A DNA stretch of 64,000 nucleotides, from positions 1 to 64,000 of the forward strand of contig JAUNOM010000004.1 of the NCBI GenBank assembly GCA_030531085.1, given 5' to 3'. Below, piece after piece: positions 1 through 7,747 of the stretch (the first letter of the stretch is position 1; every line of letters begins with the position of its first letter). Both the position numbers and the translations under genes were made by a program. Source of the DNA: Prevotellaceae bacterium (GTDB lineage: Bacteria; Bacteroidota; Bacteroidia; Bacteroidales; Bacteroidaceae). A model generated the notes under the pieces. The model saw nothing but the letters and a program-made list of their open reading frames with translations. It made no database searches and was not told the origin of the DNA.

Positions 1-11
1 CCTGCGGATGA

Positions 12-74
12 TAGATTTTTTTCTGTGGACGTTAGATTTTTTCCTAAAGGCCGTAGATTTTTGTCCGTATGCTG
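12..74. repeat. Three tandem 21-nt repeats at the window edge
   Basis: Three copies of a 21-nt unit begin at 12, 33 and 54. Each starts with TAGATTTTT and is followed by a more variable half. The period is an exact multiple of three, so a reading frame through it repeats every seven residues on either strand. No convincing gene covers it: the plus-strand frame from position 8 has no recognisable protein. It lies about 85 nt beyond the stop of the minus-strand peptidase. More copies may lie outside the window. Confidence 0.6.
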
Positions 75-158
75 TCGGGAAGGGTTTTCCCGGCGGCTTA
101 CGTAGGGTTACACCTTATTTATATATAGGGGAGTGCCGCCCGAGAAAATGGGGATGGC

Positions 159-1361
159 TTATATCCCCAGCTTCTTGCGTATGTCCTTTGGCAGAGCGTT
201 CTTGTTGACGAGGAAATCCATGGTCTTCGCGATTATGAAGTTCTTCGTCATGTACCACGTGCCCTTGTACTCGCCTGTCTTGCCCCATGAGTTCTTTACC
301 ATGTAGTATTCTCGCCCGTTCTGGTCCTTTGCCTTTCCGTAGATTAACATACCGTGGTCGTCTGTAAGCTCCCAGTTGTCAAATTCCTTCTGCCTCTGCT
401 CCTGCGAGGGTGTGATCTCTGGCACGTTCACGCCCAGCTTCTGTATCTTTTCCTTCTTCTCCTTGTCTGTCAGCTTCAGCCATTTTGCCATGTCCGAGCC
501 TTCCTTGTCCTGCATCTGCCTGGTATCCACCAGCATGGCGAGGCCGTCACGGGTGAAGCCGTCCTCCGACACATCGCCGCCCCACGCTATGGTGTAGCCG
601 TTGTCGACGGCATGGTCTATGATGCGTGCCATGTCGTCCATTGGCACGTTCCACGAGGGACCCTGACGCCAGTTGTCCTGAACCTCCACGGGAAATTCCG
701 TCCAGAAGGGCCTGTGGGTGTATGAGGTGATGGAGATGTAGTCGTTCCAGTCCAGCCCCAGACTCTTGGCGAACTCCTTCGGCGTGTATTGCCTGCCGTC
801 GTAGGTGAAAGTCTCGGGCACCTTGCCGATATACGCGTCGATGATGCCCTGCAGGCCGTTCTTCCACGCAGGCGAGAGCTTCTTTGCGCCGGATGTGGCG
901 AGCGTCTTGACGTAGGCGGGCATCACGGTGAAGAATTCGCTGAAGTTGTTCAGCGTGTCGCCGTACATGGCGCCGGGCAGCGCCATGGCCTCTTCGGGAC
1001 AGATGCCGTAATTCTGGAGAATGTACAGCACATCGTATGCGGAGCCGCCTTGCTCAAACTGCATATCGCCGTGCAGGCGGACGGTGTTGACCGCGCGGTC
1101 CATATAGTTCTTGTTGCACACGAACATTTCCGACAGATCGTAGGTCTTGCCGGACTTCTTCAGTATCTCGGACTCGAAGAATGACAGCGTGGAGTAGTCC
1201 CAGCAGGTGCCGGAGCGGCTCTGGTTCTTTATGGAGGTGATGGGATTCTCCTTGATGACGGTAAACACGGGTTTGTTGATGTCCACGGAGTCCTTGCTCT
1301 CCGTCTCTGCCATGGCTGTCATGGTGCAGGCCAGCATGGATAATGATAATAACAGTTTCAT
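159..1361 (-). CDS. Secreted C1-family (papain/bleomycin hydrolase-like) cysteine peptidase
   Basis: A 400-residue peptidase of the C1 fold, similar to bacterial aminopeptidase C/bleomycin hydrolase. The catalytic triad is readable: Cys53 in SRSGTCWDYS, His336 in DDHGMLIYG and Asn357 in VKNSWG, with the oxyanion Gln at about residue 47. Residues 1-18 form a hydrophobic signal peptide ending near AMA, so the enzyme is exported to the periplasm or beyond, unlike cytosolic PepC. The ATG at 1361 was chosen because the open frame upstream (to 1565) overlaps the neighbouring gene and has no hydrophobic start. It begins 2 nt after the stop of the leucine-rich-repeat gene, so the two are probably translated together. 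The physiological substrate is unknown. Confidence 0.88.
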   Translation of the reverse strand: MKLLLSLSMLACTMTAMAETESKDSVDINKPVFTVIKENPITSIKNQSRSGTCWDYSTLSFFESEILKKSGKTYDLSEMFVCNKNYMDRAVNTVRLHGDMQFEQGGSAYDVLYILQNYGICPEEAMALPGAMYGDTLNNFSEFFTVMPAYVKTLATSGAKKLSPAWKNGLQGIIDAYIGKVPETFTYDGRQYTPKEFAKSLGLDWNDYISITSYTHRPFWTEFPVEVQDNWRQGPSWNVPMDDMARIIDHAVDNGYTIAWGGDVSEDGFTRDGLAMLVDTRQMQDKEGSDMAKWLKLTDKEKKEKIQKLGVNVPEITPSQEQRQKEFDNWELTDDHGMLIYGKAKDQNGREYYMVKNSWGKTGEYKGTWYMTKNFIIAKTMDFLVNKNALPKDIRKKLGI

Positions 1362-1363
1362 GT

Positions 1364-3613
1364 TCAGAATAATTTGTTTGTTAGTCTCTTTTGTCCTTGC
1401 ATCTCTCTCGTTCTCGGTGTCAGTCCCTTGACACTGCCCTCCTTTATTGTGTAATGAGGGTTTCTTGGGTCGATGGTGAAGCGCACCCTTGGGCATCCGC
1501 GCGTTATGTCGAGGCCGATGTGTCGCGTCTTTGCCGGGATGCGCAGCGCCTGCAGCATCTCGCACCTCTCGAAGGCGTATGACGCTATCGTGTCGATGCT
1601 CTCCGGCAGTGTGATGCTGCGCAGGTTTAAGGCGTTGAGGAATGCCTGCATCCCTATGCTGCGCAGGCCTTGGTTCATGTCTACGCGGTACAGGTATCGG
1701 CAGCCGTCAAAGGAGTACTTGCCGATATGCCGCAGTGTCTTGGGAAGGCGTATGTACTCCAAATGCCTGTTGTATTGGAACGCCATGGACGGCAGCGCGT
1801 CAATGACGGCGTCCGCCATGTCTATGGCGCCTAACGGCTGCGAGTTGAGCCACTTGATGTCATCGCTGTTCAGCGGTCCGCTGACACTGAGGCGTGACAC
1901 CCTGGTCCATTCCTCGTCGCTCATGGCGGCTTGCAGCGTGCCGGCGGCCTTCACGTGCACCTTTCTCATCAGTGATGTGTCGCAGTACTGCTGGAAATCA
2001 ACGTGTATCGGGCGCGTGCGGAGCTGCACGATATCCCATACGGCGTTGACCATGGGGTCCAGAGCCAAGCTGTCATTTGTCAGGCACAGCAGTGTATGCA
2101 CTAACAGCGGCGTCATGTCCCTGTACAGCATGGCCATGACATTGGCGCCGATGCCGTTGCCCTGATTCTCCATGATTACTCTTGTGACGGCCCTGTCGTA
2201 TGTCATCTGCGCCTTCTTGTGCTCCATGCTCATGGCCTTGATGCTGTCAATGTCGGTCTCGCGGTATATCCTGTCGCGCAGTTTCACTATCATTTTGCGC
2301 AGAGGGTCCAGTGACTTGGCTGTCTCCTTGGCCTTGTCCCAGCTCTCCTTGTTGGCATTATTGAGTCTCCTTGGCTCGTAAAGCTCTATCTCCAGGTCCT
2401 TGCGGCAGTTGGTGTACGCTGTCCTGTCCGTCTCCCTGCTTGCAGGACGCAGCGTCGGCGGGATGGCGTTGTACGTGGACACCCTCACCTTTACGAGGGA
2501 TGAGTCGCAGTCAAAGACACTAACATCGGCGCTTCTCACATACTGCGGTATCGTCACCTCGCGCAGCGATGGGCAGTCTGCGATGGATTTGTAGTAGAGA
2601 TGTCTGATTTTCTCGGGTAGGCGTAGGGTGGTTACGTAGGGCATATCGGACAGCATCCACTCGCTCAGGCAGTCACCGTTTGTTGTCAGGAACTTGATGT
2701 ACAGCGAGTCGGGTATCACCTCCGCTATATATCCGTACGGGGTGTGTACTATGTCCTTGGCTTCGGGCATTTTGAAGAATTCTTCGAGAGTATGGTTGAT
2801 GTATTGGACATCATTGCGTGGGCCGCGTATCTTGGCGAATTCCTCGTGTGTGTAGAAAACCTGCCTGGCATCGTAGAACAAGGTGTCCGTAACCGTCCAT
2901 GCCCTTGACAGGTCAAGGGTGCGGAGGTTGGGGCAGCGTGGATTCTTGCCGCATACCAGTGTCCGCAGGTAGTAAACATCGTGGCTGTTGATTGGTCCGC
3001 ATATAACGAGGGCTGCGATGTCGCCCATCTTCTCCTCGTTCATGTTTTGGATGTTCAACGATACGCCTCCGGCATTGTCCGCCATCATGTACAGGGTGCT
3101 GTCGGACGAATAGCCGTTCTGCCTGATGGCCCCAAACATGATGCTGGTGTGCATATCGTATTCTTGCTGCGCCCTGTGCAGCAGCGAGTCCGCCGTTTCC
3201 TGGCTGGAGGGCTGGTAGTCGTATGTCAGGCAGTTGTCGTCAATGATGCGGAGGTCGCCTTTCGGGGTTATCCGGGCCACAAGGCACAGCGGAATGTTGC
3301 TGTTGGGGACTTTGATGATGAGGTGGCTGCCGTGGGTGTCGGCTCCGACAAGCGATTCGTTGAACTTTGTGTCGATGGAGTCGGAGAGATAATAGGGCAG
3401 GGCGCCTGTGGGGTGTGTCATGCCCGTCTCCGTGTATATGGCGTAGCGGGAATATGTGGAGTCCGTGAAGCATATCAGCTCATGGCCCATTGTCTTGTCT
3501 CCCTCCTTGACGGTTATGAGCCATTGGGTGTTTCTGATGGACGAGTGGCGCAGCCCTATGGCGCTTGCCACGGCGCACAGCGAGAGTAATGCCAGTGAGA
3601 TTAGTTTACGCAT
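1364..3613 (-). CDS. Exported protein with BspA-type leucine-rich repeats
   Basis: A 749-residue protein with an N-terminal signal peptide (residues 1-18). The last third, about residues 610-715, carries BspA/LRR_5-type repeats with the typical rhythm of IGKYSFDGC, IGMQAFLNA and IASYAFERC followed by a Leu-rich strand. A more degenerate repeat block lies around residues 305-380. The first 250 residues match no family I recognise. BspA-like repeats usually mediate binding to host proteins, other bacteria or surfaces; that role here is inference. The gene sits between a tandem ABC ATPase upstream (47 nt gap) and a C1 peptidase downstream (2 nt gap), so surface protein and protease are probably co-expressed. 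Base composition is noticeably G+C-rich. Confidence 0.8.
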   Translation of the reverse strand: MRKLISLALLSLCAVASAIGLRHSSIRNTQWLITVKEGDKTMGHELICFTDSTYSRYAIYTETGMTHPTGALPYYLSDSIDTKFNESLVGADTHGSHLIIKVPNSNIPLCLVARITPKGDLRIIDDNCLTYDYQPSSQETADSLLHRAQQEYDMHTSIMFGAIRQNGYSSDSTLYMMADNAGGVSLNIQNMNEEKMGDIAALVICGPINSHDVYYLRTLVCGKNPRCPNLRTLDLSRAWTVTDTLFYDARQVFYTHEEFAKIRGPRNDVQYINHTLEEFFKMPEAKDIVHTPYGYIAEVIPDSLYIKFLTTNGDCLSEWMLSDMPYVTTLRLPEKIRHLYYKSIADCPSLREVTIPQYVRSADVSVFDCDSSLVKVRVSTYNAIPPTLRPASRETDRTAYTNCRKDLEIELYEPRRLNNANKESWDKAKETAKSLDPLRKMIVKLRDRIYRETDIDSIKAMSMEHKKAQMTYDRAVTRVIMENQGNGIGANVMAMLYRDMTPLLVHTLLCLTNDSLALDPMVNAVWDIVQLRTRPIHVDFQQYCDTSLMRKVHVKAAGTLQAAMSDEEWTRVSRLSVSGPLNSDDIKWLNSQPLGAIDMADAVIDALPSMAFQYNRHLEYIRLPKTLRHIGKYSFDGCRYLYRVDMNQGLRSIGMQAFLNALNLRSITLPESIDTIASYAFERCEMLQALRIPAKTRHIGLDITRGCPRVRFTIDPRNPHYTIKEGSVKGLTPRTREMQGQKRLTNKLF

Positions 3614-3660
3614 GGTCGGTAGGTTTTAGTTATTTGGTAATTATGGTGGAGACACCCGTG

Positions 3661-5139
3661 TTACTGGTGTCTCCTTAGGTAAATGCTGTTCGTGATGCAG
3701 GGAGGCAGGTTCTCCTTGTAGTGTGTCACCATTATCAGCGTCTTATTTTTTCTCTGGCAGAACGTGTCTATGATGTCCTTTACCAGTTCTCCGCGCTCCG
3801 CGTCCAGTCCGTGCAGCGGCTCGTCGAGGATTAGGAGTTCCGGATCCTTGACAAACGCCCTCGCAAGCAGCACCATGCGCTGCTCGCCGCTTGACAGCTT
3901 GAGGAATGTGCGGTCGGCAAGGTCCTCAATGCCGAAGATGCGCATCCACTTGCGGCAGATTTCGTAGTCTCCGGCGGACGGCTTGACATACAGTCCCACG
4001 GAATCCTTCAGTCCGGAGGCCACTATTCTGATTGCGGGCATATCACGGTTATACGCACGGTGCATCTCGGGAGACACGTAGCCTATATGCTTCTTTATGT
4101 CCCAGATGCTCTCGCCGTGGCCGCGCTGCTGGTCGAACAGGACGATGTCGCAGGCGTAGCTCTGTGGGTTGTCCGCGCATACAAGGCTCAGGAGTGTTGA
4201 CTTTCCAGCGCCGTTCTGTCCTGACAATGCCCACCTCTCGCCGTTATGTACCGTCCAGTCCAGTTCCTGCAGGATTGTCCGTGCTCCGTAGCGGATGGAC
4301 ACCTTGTTCATCCTCACGACTTCGTCCGTGTTGTACTCGTCTTCGCGGTAGGGGATGTCGAGTATCTCTCTGCGCTGCTCTTCTGTCAGTGAGCTTGTGG
4401 CGGAGAGTGTCGCCGTCTGCATATACTGCTCTCTCGTCACCTTGGGCAGCACCACGCGGTCCCTCACGGGCACCACATGGGTGATGAACTTCGGGATGTC
4501 CTCGTCCTTCGCCAGTACAAGGATTATCTGCAGGCACCTCTCGGAGCTTATTGTCTCGAGCAGCTCACGCAGCTGCTGGCGCGTCTCCTTGTCAAGGCCG
4601 ATGAAAGGGTTGTCCATGATAAGCACGCGTGGCGCTGTCATAAGCACGCGGCACAGCTGCAGCTTGCGCAACTCGCCGGAGGACAGCAGGATGATGTACT
4701 TGTCAAGGAGGAACTTGAGGTTGAAGATTTCATAGAGGTGCTCCTTGAAGGCACGCCGCTCTCCGCTGTCCTCACCGGCCCTCATGTACGCCTCCTCGAG
4801 CACTTTCCCGACTGTGGGAGTGTTCTCGTCAATCTCCATCTGGTTCCAGCGCTGCTGCAGATAATATGTCCGGTCATTGTCTCCGCCGTATGTGTCGCGG
4901 AATGTGATGTACTTAATGTTTTCTGAAACCAGTTTGGAGGTATTTGGTGCGAAGTCGTACGTGACATCCTGCATAAGCAGAGGATGGCTGCCCGTAATGA
5001 TGTCCACAAGCATGGACTTGCCACTGGCGTTAGGTCCCACAATCGCGATATGCTCATTGTTGTCGAGTTCAAAGTCTACGGGTTCGGCCATACGCCACTC
5101 CGGCATACGTGTAACACCGTTCTTTACAGAAATAATCAT
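3661..5139 (-). CDS. Tandem ABC ATPase (ModF/PhrA-like), no membrane domain
   Basis: A 492-residue soluble protein with two ABC nucleotide-binding domains. Domain 1: Walker A GPNASGKS (35-42), signature LSSGE (152-156), Walker B RVLIMDNPF (171-179). Domain 2: Walker A GQNGAGKS (307-314), signature LSSGEQ (415-420), Walker B LLILDEPL (435-442). In domain 1 the residue after the Walker B Asp is Asn177 where the catalytic Glu is expected; domain 2 keeps Glu440. No transmembrane segments or permease partner are present, which fits the ModF/PhrA-like group of duplicated ATPases of uncertain function rather than a transporter subunit. It lies 32 nt downstream of ruvC in the same minus-strand run. 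Confidence 0.8.
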   Translation of the reverse strand: MIISVKNGVTRMPEWRMAEPVDFELDNNEHIAIVGPNASGKSMLVDIITGSHPLLMQDVTYDFAPNTSKLVSENIKYITFRDTYGGDNDRTYYLQQRWNQMEIDENTPTVGKVLEEAYMRAGEDSGERRAFKEHLYEIFNLKFLLDKYIILLSSGELRKLQLCRVLMTAPRVLIMDNPFIGLDKETRQQLRELLETISSERCLQIILVLAKDEDIPKFITHVVPVRDRVVLPKVTREQYMQTATLSATSSLTEEQRREILDIPYREDEYNTDEVVRMNKVSIRYGARTILQELDWTVHNGERWALSGQNGAGKSTLLSLVCADNPQSYACDIVLFDQQRGHGESIWDIKKHIGYVSPEMHRAYNRDMPAIRIVASGLKDSVGLYVKPSAGDYEICRKWMRIFGIEDLADRTFLKLSSGEQRMVLLARAFVKDPELLILDEPLHGLDAERGELVKDIIDTFCQRKNKTLIMVTHYKENLPPCITNSIYLRRHQ

Positions 5140-5171
5140 TGTATTATCCTTTCTTGTTTACCTAAATCTTT

Positions 5172-5723
5172 TTAGTGAATCTTGGAAGCGTTCTTCTGCG
5201 CGAAGTCCTTCCAGCTGGAATATTTCTTCCCTGTCGTCACAATGCCTGCCTGCAGAAAATGGCAGTATGCCGCCGCCAGCGCGTCTGTGGCGTCCATGAA
5301 CTTTGGCATCTCGTCCTTGTCCAGCTTGAGTATGCGTTGCAGCATCCCCGCCACCTGTTCCTTTGACGCGGAGCCGATGCCCGTTATCGCCATCTTTATC
5401 TTCATCGGTGCATACTCATGCACTGGTACGCTGTGTTCTATGGCAGCGGCGATGGCTACGCCCTGCGCCCTTCCCAGCTTCAGCATGGACTGCACGTTCT
5501 TGCCGCAGAAGGGTGATTCTATGGCTATCTCGTCAGGCAGGTACTCGTTTATGAGGCCTAAAACCCTCTCGTGTATATGCCCGAGCTTCAGATATGCGTC
5601 AGTCTGCTTGCGCATATCAATAATACCCATCGCCACCATCTCGGCATTCTTGTCCTTGCATTTTATCACACCATATCCCATTATGTTTGTGCCGGGGTCA
5701 AGCCCCATTATGATGCGCTCCAT
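5172..5723 (-). CDS. ruvC: Holliday junction endonuclease RuvC
   Basis: RuvC resolves four-way DNA junctions during recombination repair, together with RuvAB. The four acidic metal-binding residues are present: Asp9 in GLDPGT, Glu69 in IAIESPF, and Asp144 and Asp147 in DATDAL. Length (183 residues) is normal. The ATG at 5723 is preferred: it lies 4 nt after the stop of the upstream metallo-hydrolase gene and makes the conserved MERIIMGLDPG start. A TTG at 5738 would add five residues and overlap the upstream gene. The gene belongs to the minus-strand run rsmG, metallo-hydrolase, ruvC, ABC ATPase. Confidence 0.95.
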   Translation of the reverse strand: MERIIMGLDPGTNIMGYGVIKCKDKNAEMVAMGIIDMRKQTDAYLKLGHIHERVLGLINEYLPDEIAIESPFCGKNVQSMLKLGRAQGVAIAAAIEHSVPVHEYAPMKIKMAITGIGSASKEQVAGMLQRILKLDKDEMPKFMDATDALAAAYCHFLQAGIVTTGKKYSSWKDFAQKNASKIH

Positions 5724-5727
5724 GTCC

Positions 5728-6369
5728 TTATCTGTCAAGGTAGGGATTGCTTGCCAGCTCCTTTCCTATTGTTGTCTCGGGTCCGTGGCCCGGCAGGACA
5801 ACAGTATTGTCGGGCAACTGCATGAGCATTCGCAGAGACTGTATAATCTGGAACATGGAGCCTCCAGGCAGGTCTGTCCTGCCGATGCTGCCACGGAAAA
5901 GTGTGTCGCCCGTAAAGGCGGTGGACTCCTCCTCGCTGTAATACACCACACAGCCTCTGGAATGGCCTGGGGTGTGTATCACCTTGAATGTGTGATTGCC
6001 GAACGTAACCTCGTCCCCGTCATTGACGCATCGTCCTATTATGGGCATTTCATCATTAAATGTGACCCCGAACTCCGCAGCGTACTTCTTAACATCCTTG
6101 TATGTGTCTGCGTCGCTCTCGCACACGACAGGTTGCAGCCCGTATGTGTCATGTAAAAACTTGCATCCAAGCACGTGATCGAAGTGCGCATGGGTGAGCA
6201 CGTGCAGCTTTGGGGTCAGGGAGTTCCCGTTTATGTAATCTTCTATAGCCTTCTGCTCAAAAGGACCGTAGGCTCCGCAGTCGACAATCATGCACTCCCC
6301 GGTCTCATCGCTTACGATGTAGCAGTTCTCGGATAGCATATTGCATTCAAACTTCTTTATATTTATCAT
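5728..6369 (-). CDS. Metallo-beta-lactamase-fold hydrolase (glyoxalase II-like)
   Basis: A 213-residue cytosolic hydrolase of the metallo-beta-lactamase fold, closest in layout to the short glyoxalase II-like (YcbL-type) group. Metal ligands are visible as THAHFDH (His60, His62, Asp64, His65), followed by TPGHSRGC, FTGDTLF and a C-terminal PGHGPET. It lacks the extra C-terminal helical domain of classical GloB. The substrate, possibly a thioester, cannot be told from sequence. It starts 11 nt after rsmG and ends 4 nt before the ruvC ATG, so it is co-transcribed with both. Confidence 0.85.
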   Translation of the reverse strand: MINIKKFECNMLSENCYIVSDETGECMIVDCGAYGPFEQKAIEDYINGNSLTPKLHVLTHAHFDHVLGCKFLHDTYGLQPVVCESDADTYKDVKKYAAEFGVTFNDEMPIIGRCVNDGDEVTFGNHTFKVIHTPGHSRGCVVYYSEEESTAFTGDTLFRGSIGRTDLPGGSMFQIIQSLRMLMQLPDNTVVLPGHGPETTIGKELASNPYLDR

Positions 6370-6380
6370 AAAACCTATGT

Positions 6381-7019
6381 TTAGCGTGGCAAATATACCA
6401 GATATTTTTCTTTAAACCATTCTTCCTTAAACCATGTCTTCAGCTCTGTCTTCTCTACAATCCTCTTAAAGGGCTGCAGTTCTGAGTCCAGATTACCGCC
6501 TTTAAGGCAGAATATGCCATTAGGCATGGCGTTTTTCTGTTTCTTAGAGATGTTTTTCTGTACAATCTTCACCATATCGGGCAGCGGCATGACAGCGCGT
6601 GACACCACGAAGTCAAACACTTCTTTCTCCTCCTCGCCCCGGAGTTGTACCGCCGTCACATTCTTCAGTCCTAATGACTTCGCGACTTCATTGCACACTA
6701 AAATTTTCTTGGCTGTTCCGTCAATCAGCTTAAAATGGCATTCGGGGAACATGATAGCCAGAGGAATGCCGGGAAAACCGCCGCCACATCCGAAGTCAAG
6801 TATGTGCGTGCCGGGTGTGAAATGCAGTGCTTTGGCAATTGCAAGTGAGTGCAGTACGTGATGTTCGTAAAGGTTGTCAATGTCTTTACGGGAGATTACA
6901 TTTATCTTAGAGTTCCAGTCATGATACAGTTCGTCGAGCTGTTCAAAATGCCTTTGCTGCTCTTGTGATAAATGAGGAAAATATTTCTGTATTATATCCA
7001 TGTTGGTTATGATGTCCAT
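6381..7019 (-). CDS. rsmG: 16S rRNA (guanine-527-N7)-methyltransferase RsmG
   Basis: RsmG (GidB) uses S-adenosylmethionine to methylate G527 of 16S rRNA. The SAM-binding loop is clear (LDFGCGGGFPGIPLA, residues about 74-88), after the family's N-terminal helical region with HHVLHSLA (53-60). Length, 212 residues, is typical. The first ATG at 7019 is used; a second at 7001 (Met7) is equally possible. The gene begins 18 nt after the end of the small lipoprotein gene and is followed by the metallo-hydrolase and ruvC. Confidence 0.95.
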   Translation of the reverse strand: MDIITNMDIIQKYFPHLSQEQQRHFEQLDELYHDWNSKINVISRKDIDNLYEHHVLHSLAIAKALHFTPGTHILDFGCGGGFPGIPLAIMFPECHFKLIDGTAKKILVCNEVAKSLGLKNVTAVQLRGEEEKEVFDFVVSRAVMPLPDMVKIVQKNISKKQKNAMPNGIFCLKGGNLDSELQPFKRIVEKTELKTWFKEEWFKEKYLVYLPR

Positions 7020-7037
7020 ACACAGTGTGTGGAATGC

Positions 7038-7553
7038 TTATTTGTTTGACTGTAAAGGGCTGGGTACCTTCTTGAACTCTATGTCTCCGGACCGTGTGTA
7101 CCTGTTATGCCTCCAGTCTGTCACCTTTACAAAGTTGAAGCTGGCAAGGTAGTTGCCTGTGTCGTAGTCTATGAACTCGCCGGAAAAATGATTGTTGTTT
7201 AGGCGGTAGTTCCTTATTGCGACGTATGACCCGTCTGCATAGTCAATATATATGATACCGTTGTACACTTCAAAGTCAAAATAACATTCTATGTATCGTC
7301 CATTACGCTGGTAGTCGTATTCTACACCAGTGCCTTTTGCGTATCTGTACGGGTCAGCGTAGAATTCAATGTCCACAGCCTGATATTCAGTCTGTACTCC
7401 CCATCTGTGACTGAAGTATTCGGAGGCCACTTCTCCCTCCCAGATGCCGTCAAGGGTCATGGCAATGTCATCATCTTCATTACAAGCGTTCATACATAAC
7501 GCAAAAAGCGCCAACATCATATATGTGGCAAGTGTCTTGATTGTCGCTTTCAT
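7038..7553 (-). CDS. Small lipoprotein, unrecognised beta-rich domain
   Basis: A 171-residue predicted lipoprotein: a hydrophobic leader ends in the lipobox LCMNAC, with the acidic EDDD directly after the lipidated Cys. Acidic residues after the Cys are common in Bacteroidota surface lipoproteins. The mature part is rich in Tyr, Asp and alternating strands (LDGIWEGEV, IYIDYADGSYVAIRNY, HFSGEFIDY), reminiscent of small lipocalin-like beta-barrels, but I cannot assign a family. It is the first gene of the long minus-strand run that ends at the peptidase near 159. Confidence 0.75.
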   Translation of the reverse strand: MKATIKTLATYMMLALFALCMNACNEDDDIAMTLDGIWEGEVASEYFSHRWGVQTEYQAVDIEFYADPYRYAKGTGVEYDYQRNGRYIECYFDFEVYNGIIYIDYADGSYVAIRNYRLNNNHFSGEFIDYDTGNYLASFNFVKVTDWRHNRYTRSGDIEFKKVPSPLQSNK

Positions 7554-7586
7554 TCTTTTCTGTTTTTATAAAAATATAGTATTGTG

Positions 7587-7594
7587 CAAAGATA
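7587..7594 (-). promoter_or_regulatory. Candidate -7 box for the minus-strand lipoprotein/rsmG run
   Basis: CAAAGATA on the plus strand reads TATCTTTG on the minus strand and matches the Bacteroidota -7 consensus TAnnTTTG. It lies about 34 nt upstream of the lipoprotein ATG. No good -33 TTTG is found at the usual distance, so this is tentative. Confidence 0.4.
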
Positions 7595-7665
7595 GTATTA
7601 TTATTTCTAATGAATTTCTTATGAGAATTATTTTTGTGTAAAAACACATATTTTCTTATTATAAT

Positions 7666-7696
7666 TTTGTGCTTTACAACTTTTTTTTTAATTTTG
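7666..7696 (+). promoter_or_regulatory. Bacteroidota-type promoter of the ROK kinase gene
   Basis: TTTG at 7666-7669, exactly 19 nt, then TAATTTTG at 7689-7696: a full match to the -33/-7 consensus. The expected start of transcription is near 7703, giving a leader of about 45 nt before the ATG at 7748. The -33 element is itself the tail of another TAATTTTG at 7662-7669, part of a direct repeat described among the findings. Confidence 0.7.
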
Positions 7697-7747
7697 CGCT
7701 TTACAAACAAAATACTTTAACGTAAATATAGAAAACAATACATCTTT

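Noticed and set aside
12-74. Possible CRISPR array at the left edge
   Set aside because: Units are 21 nt in total with no distinct repeat-plus-spacer structure, and no cas gene is near.
8-208. 66-codon plus-strand frame over the 21-nt repeats
   Set aside because: It is just the tandem repeat read in one frame and then runs antisense into the peptidase gene; no signal, domain or promoter supports it.
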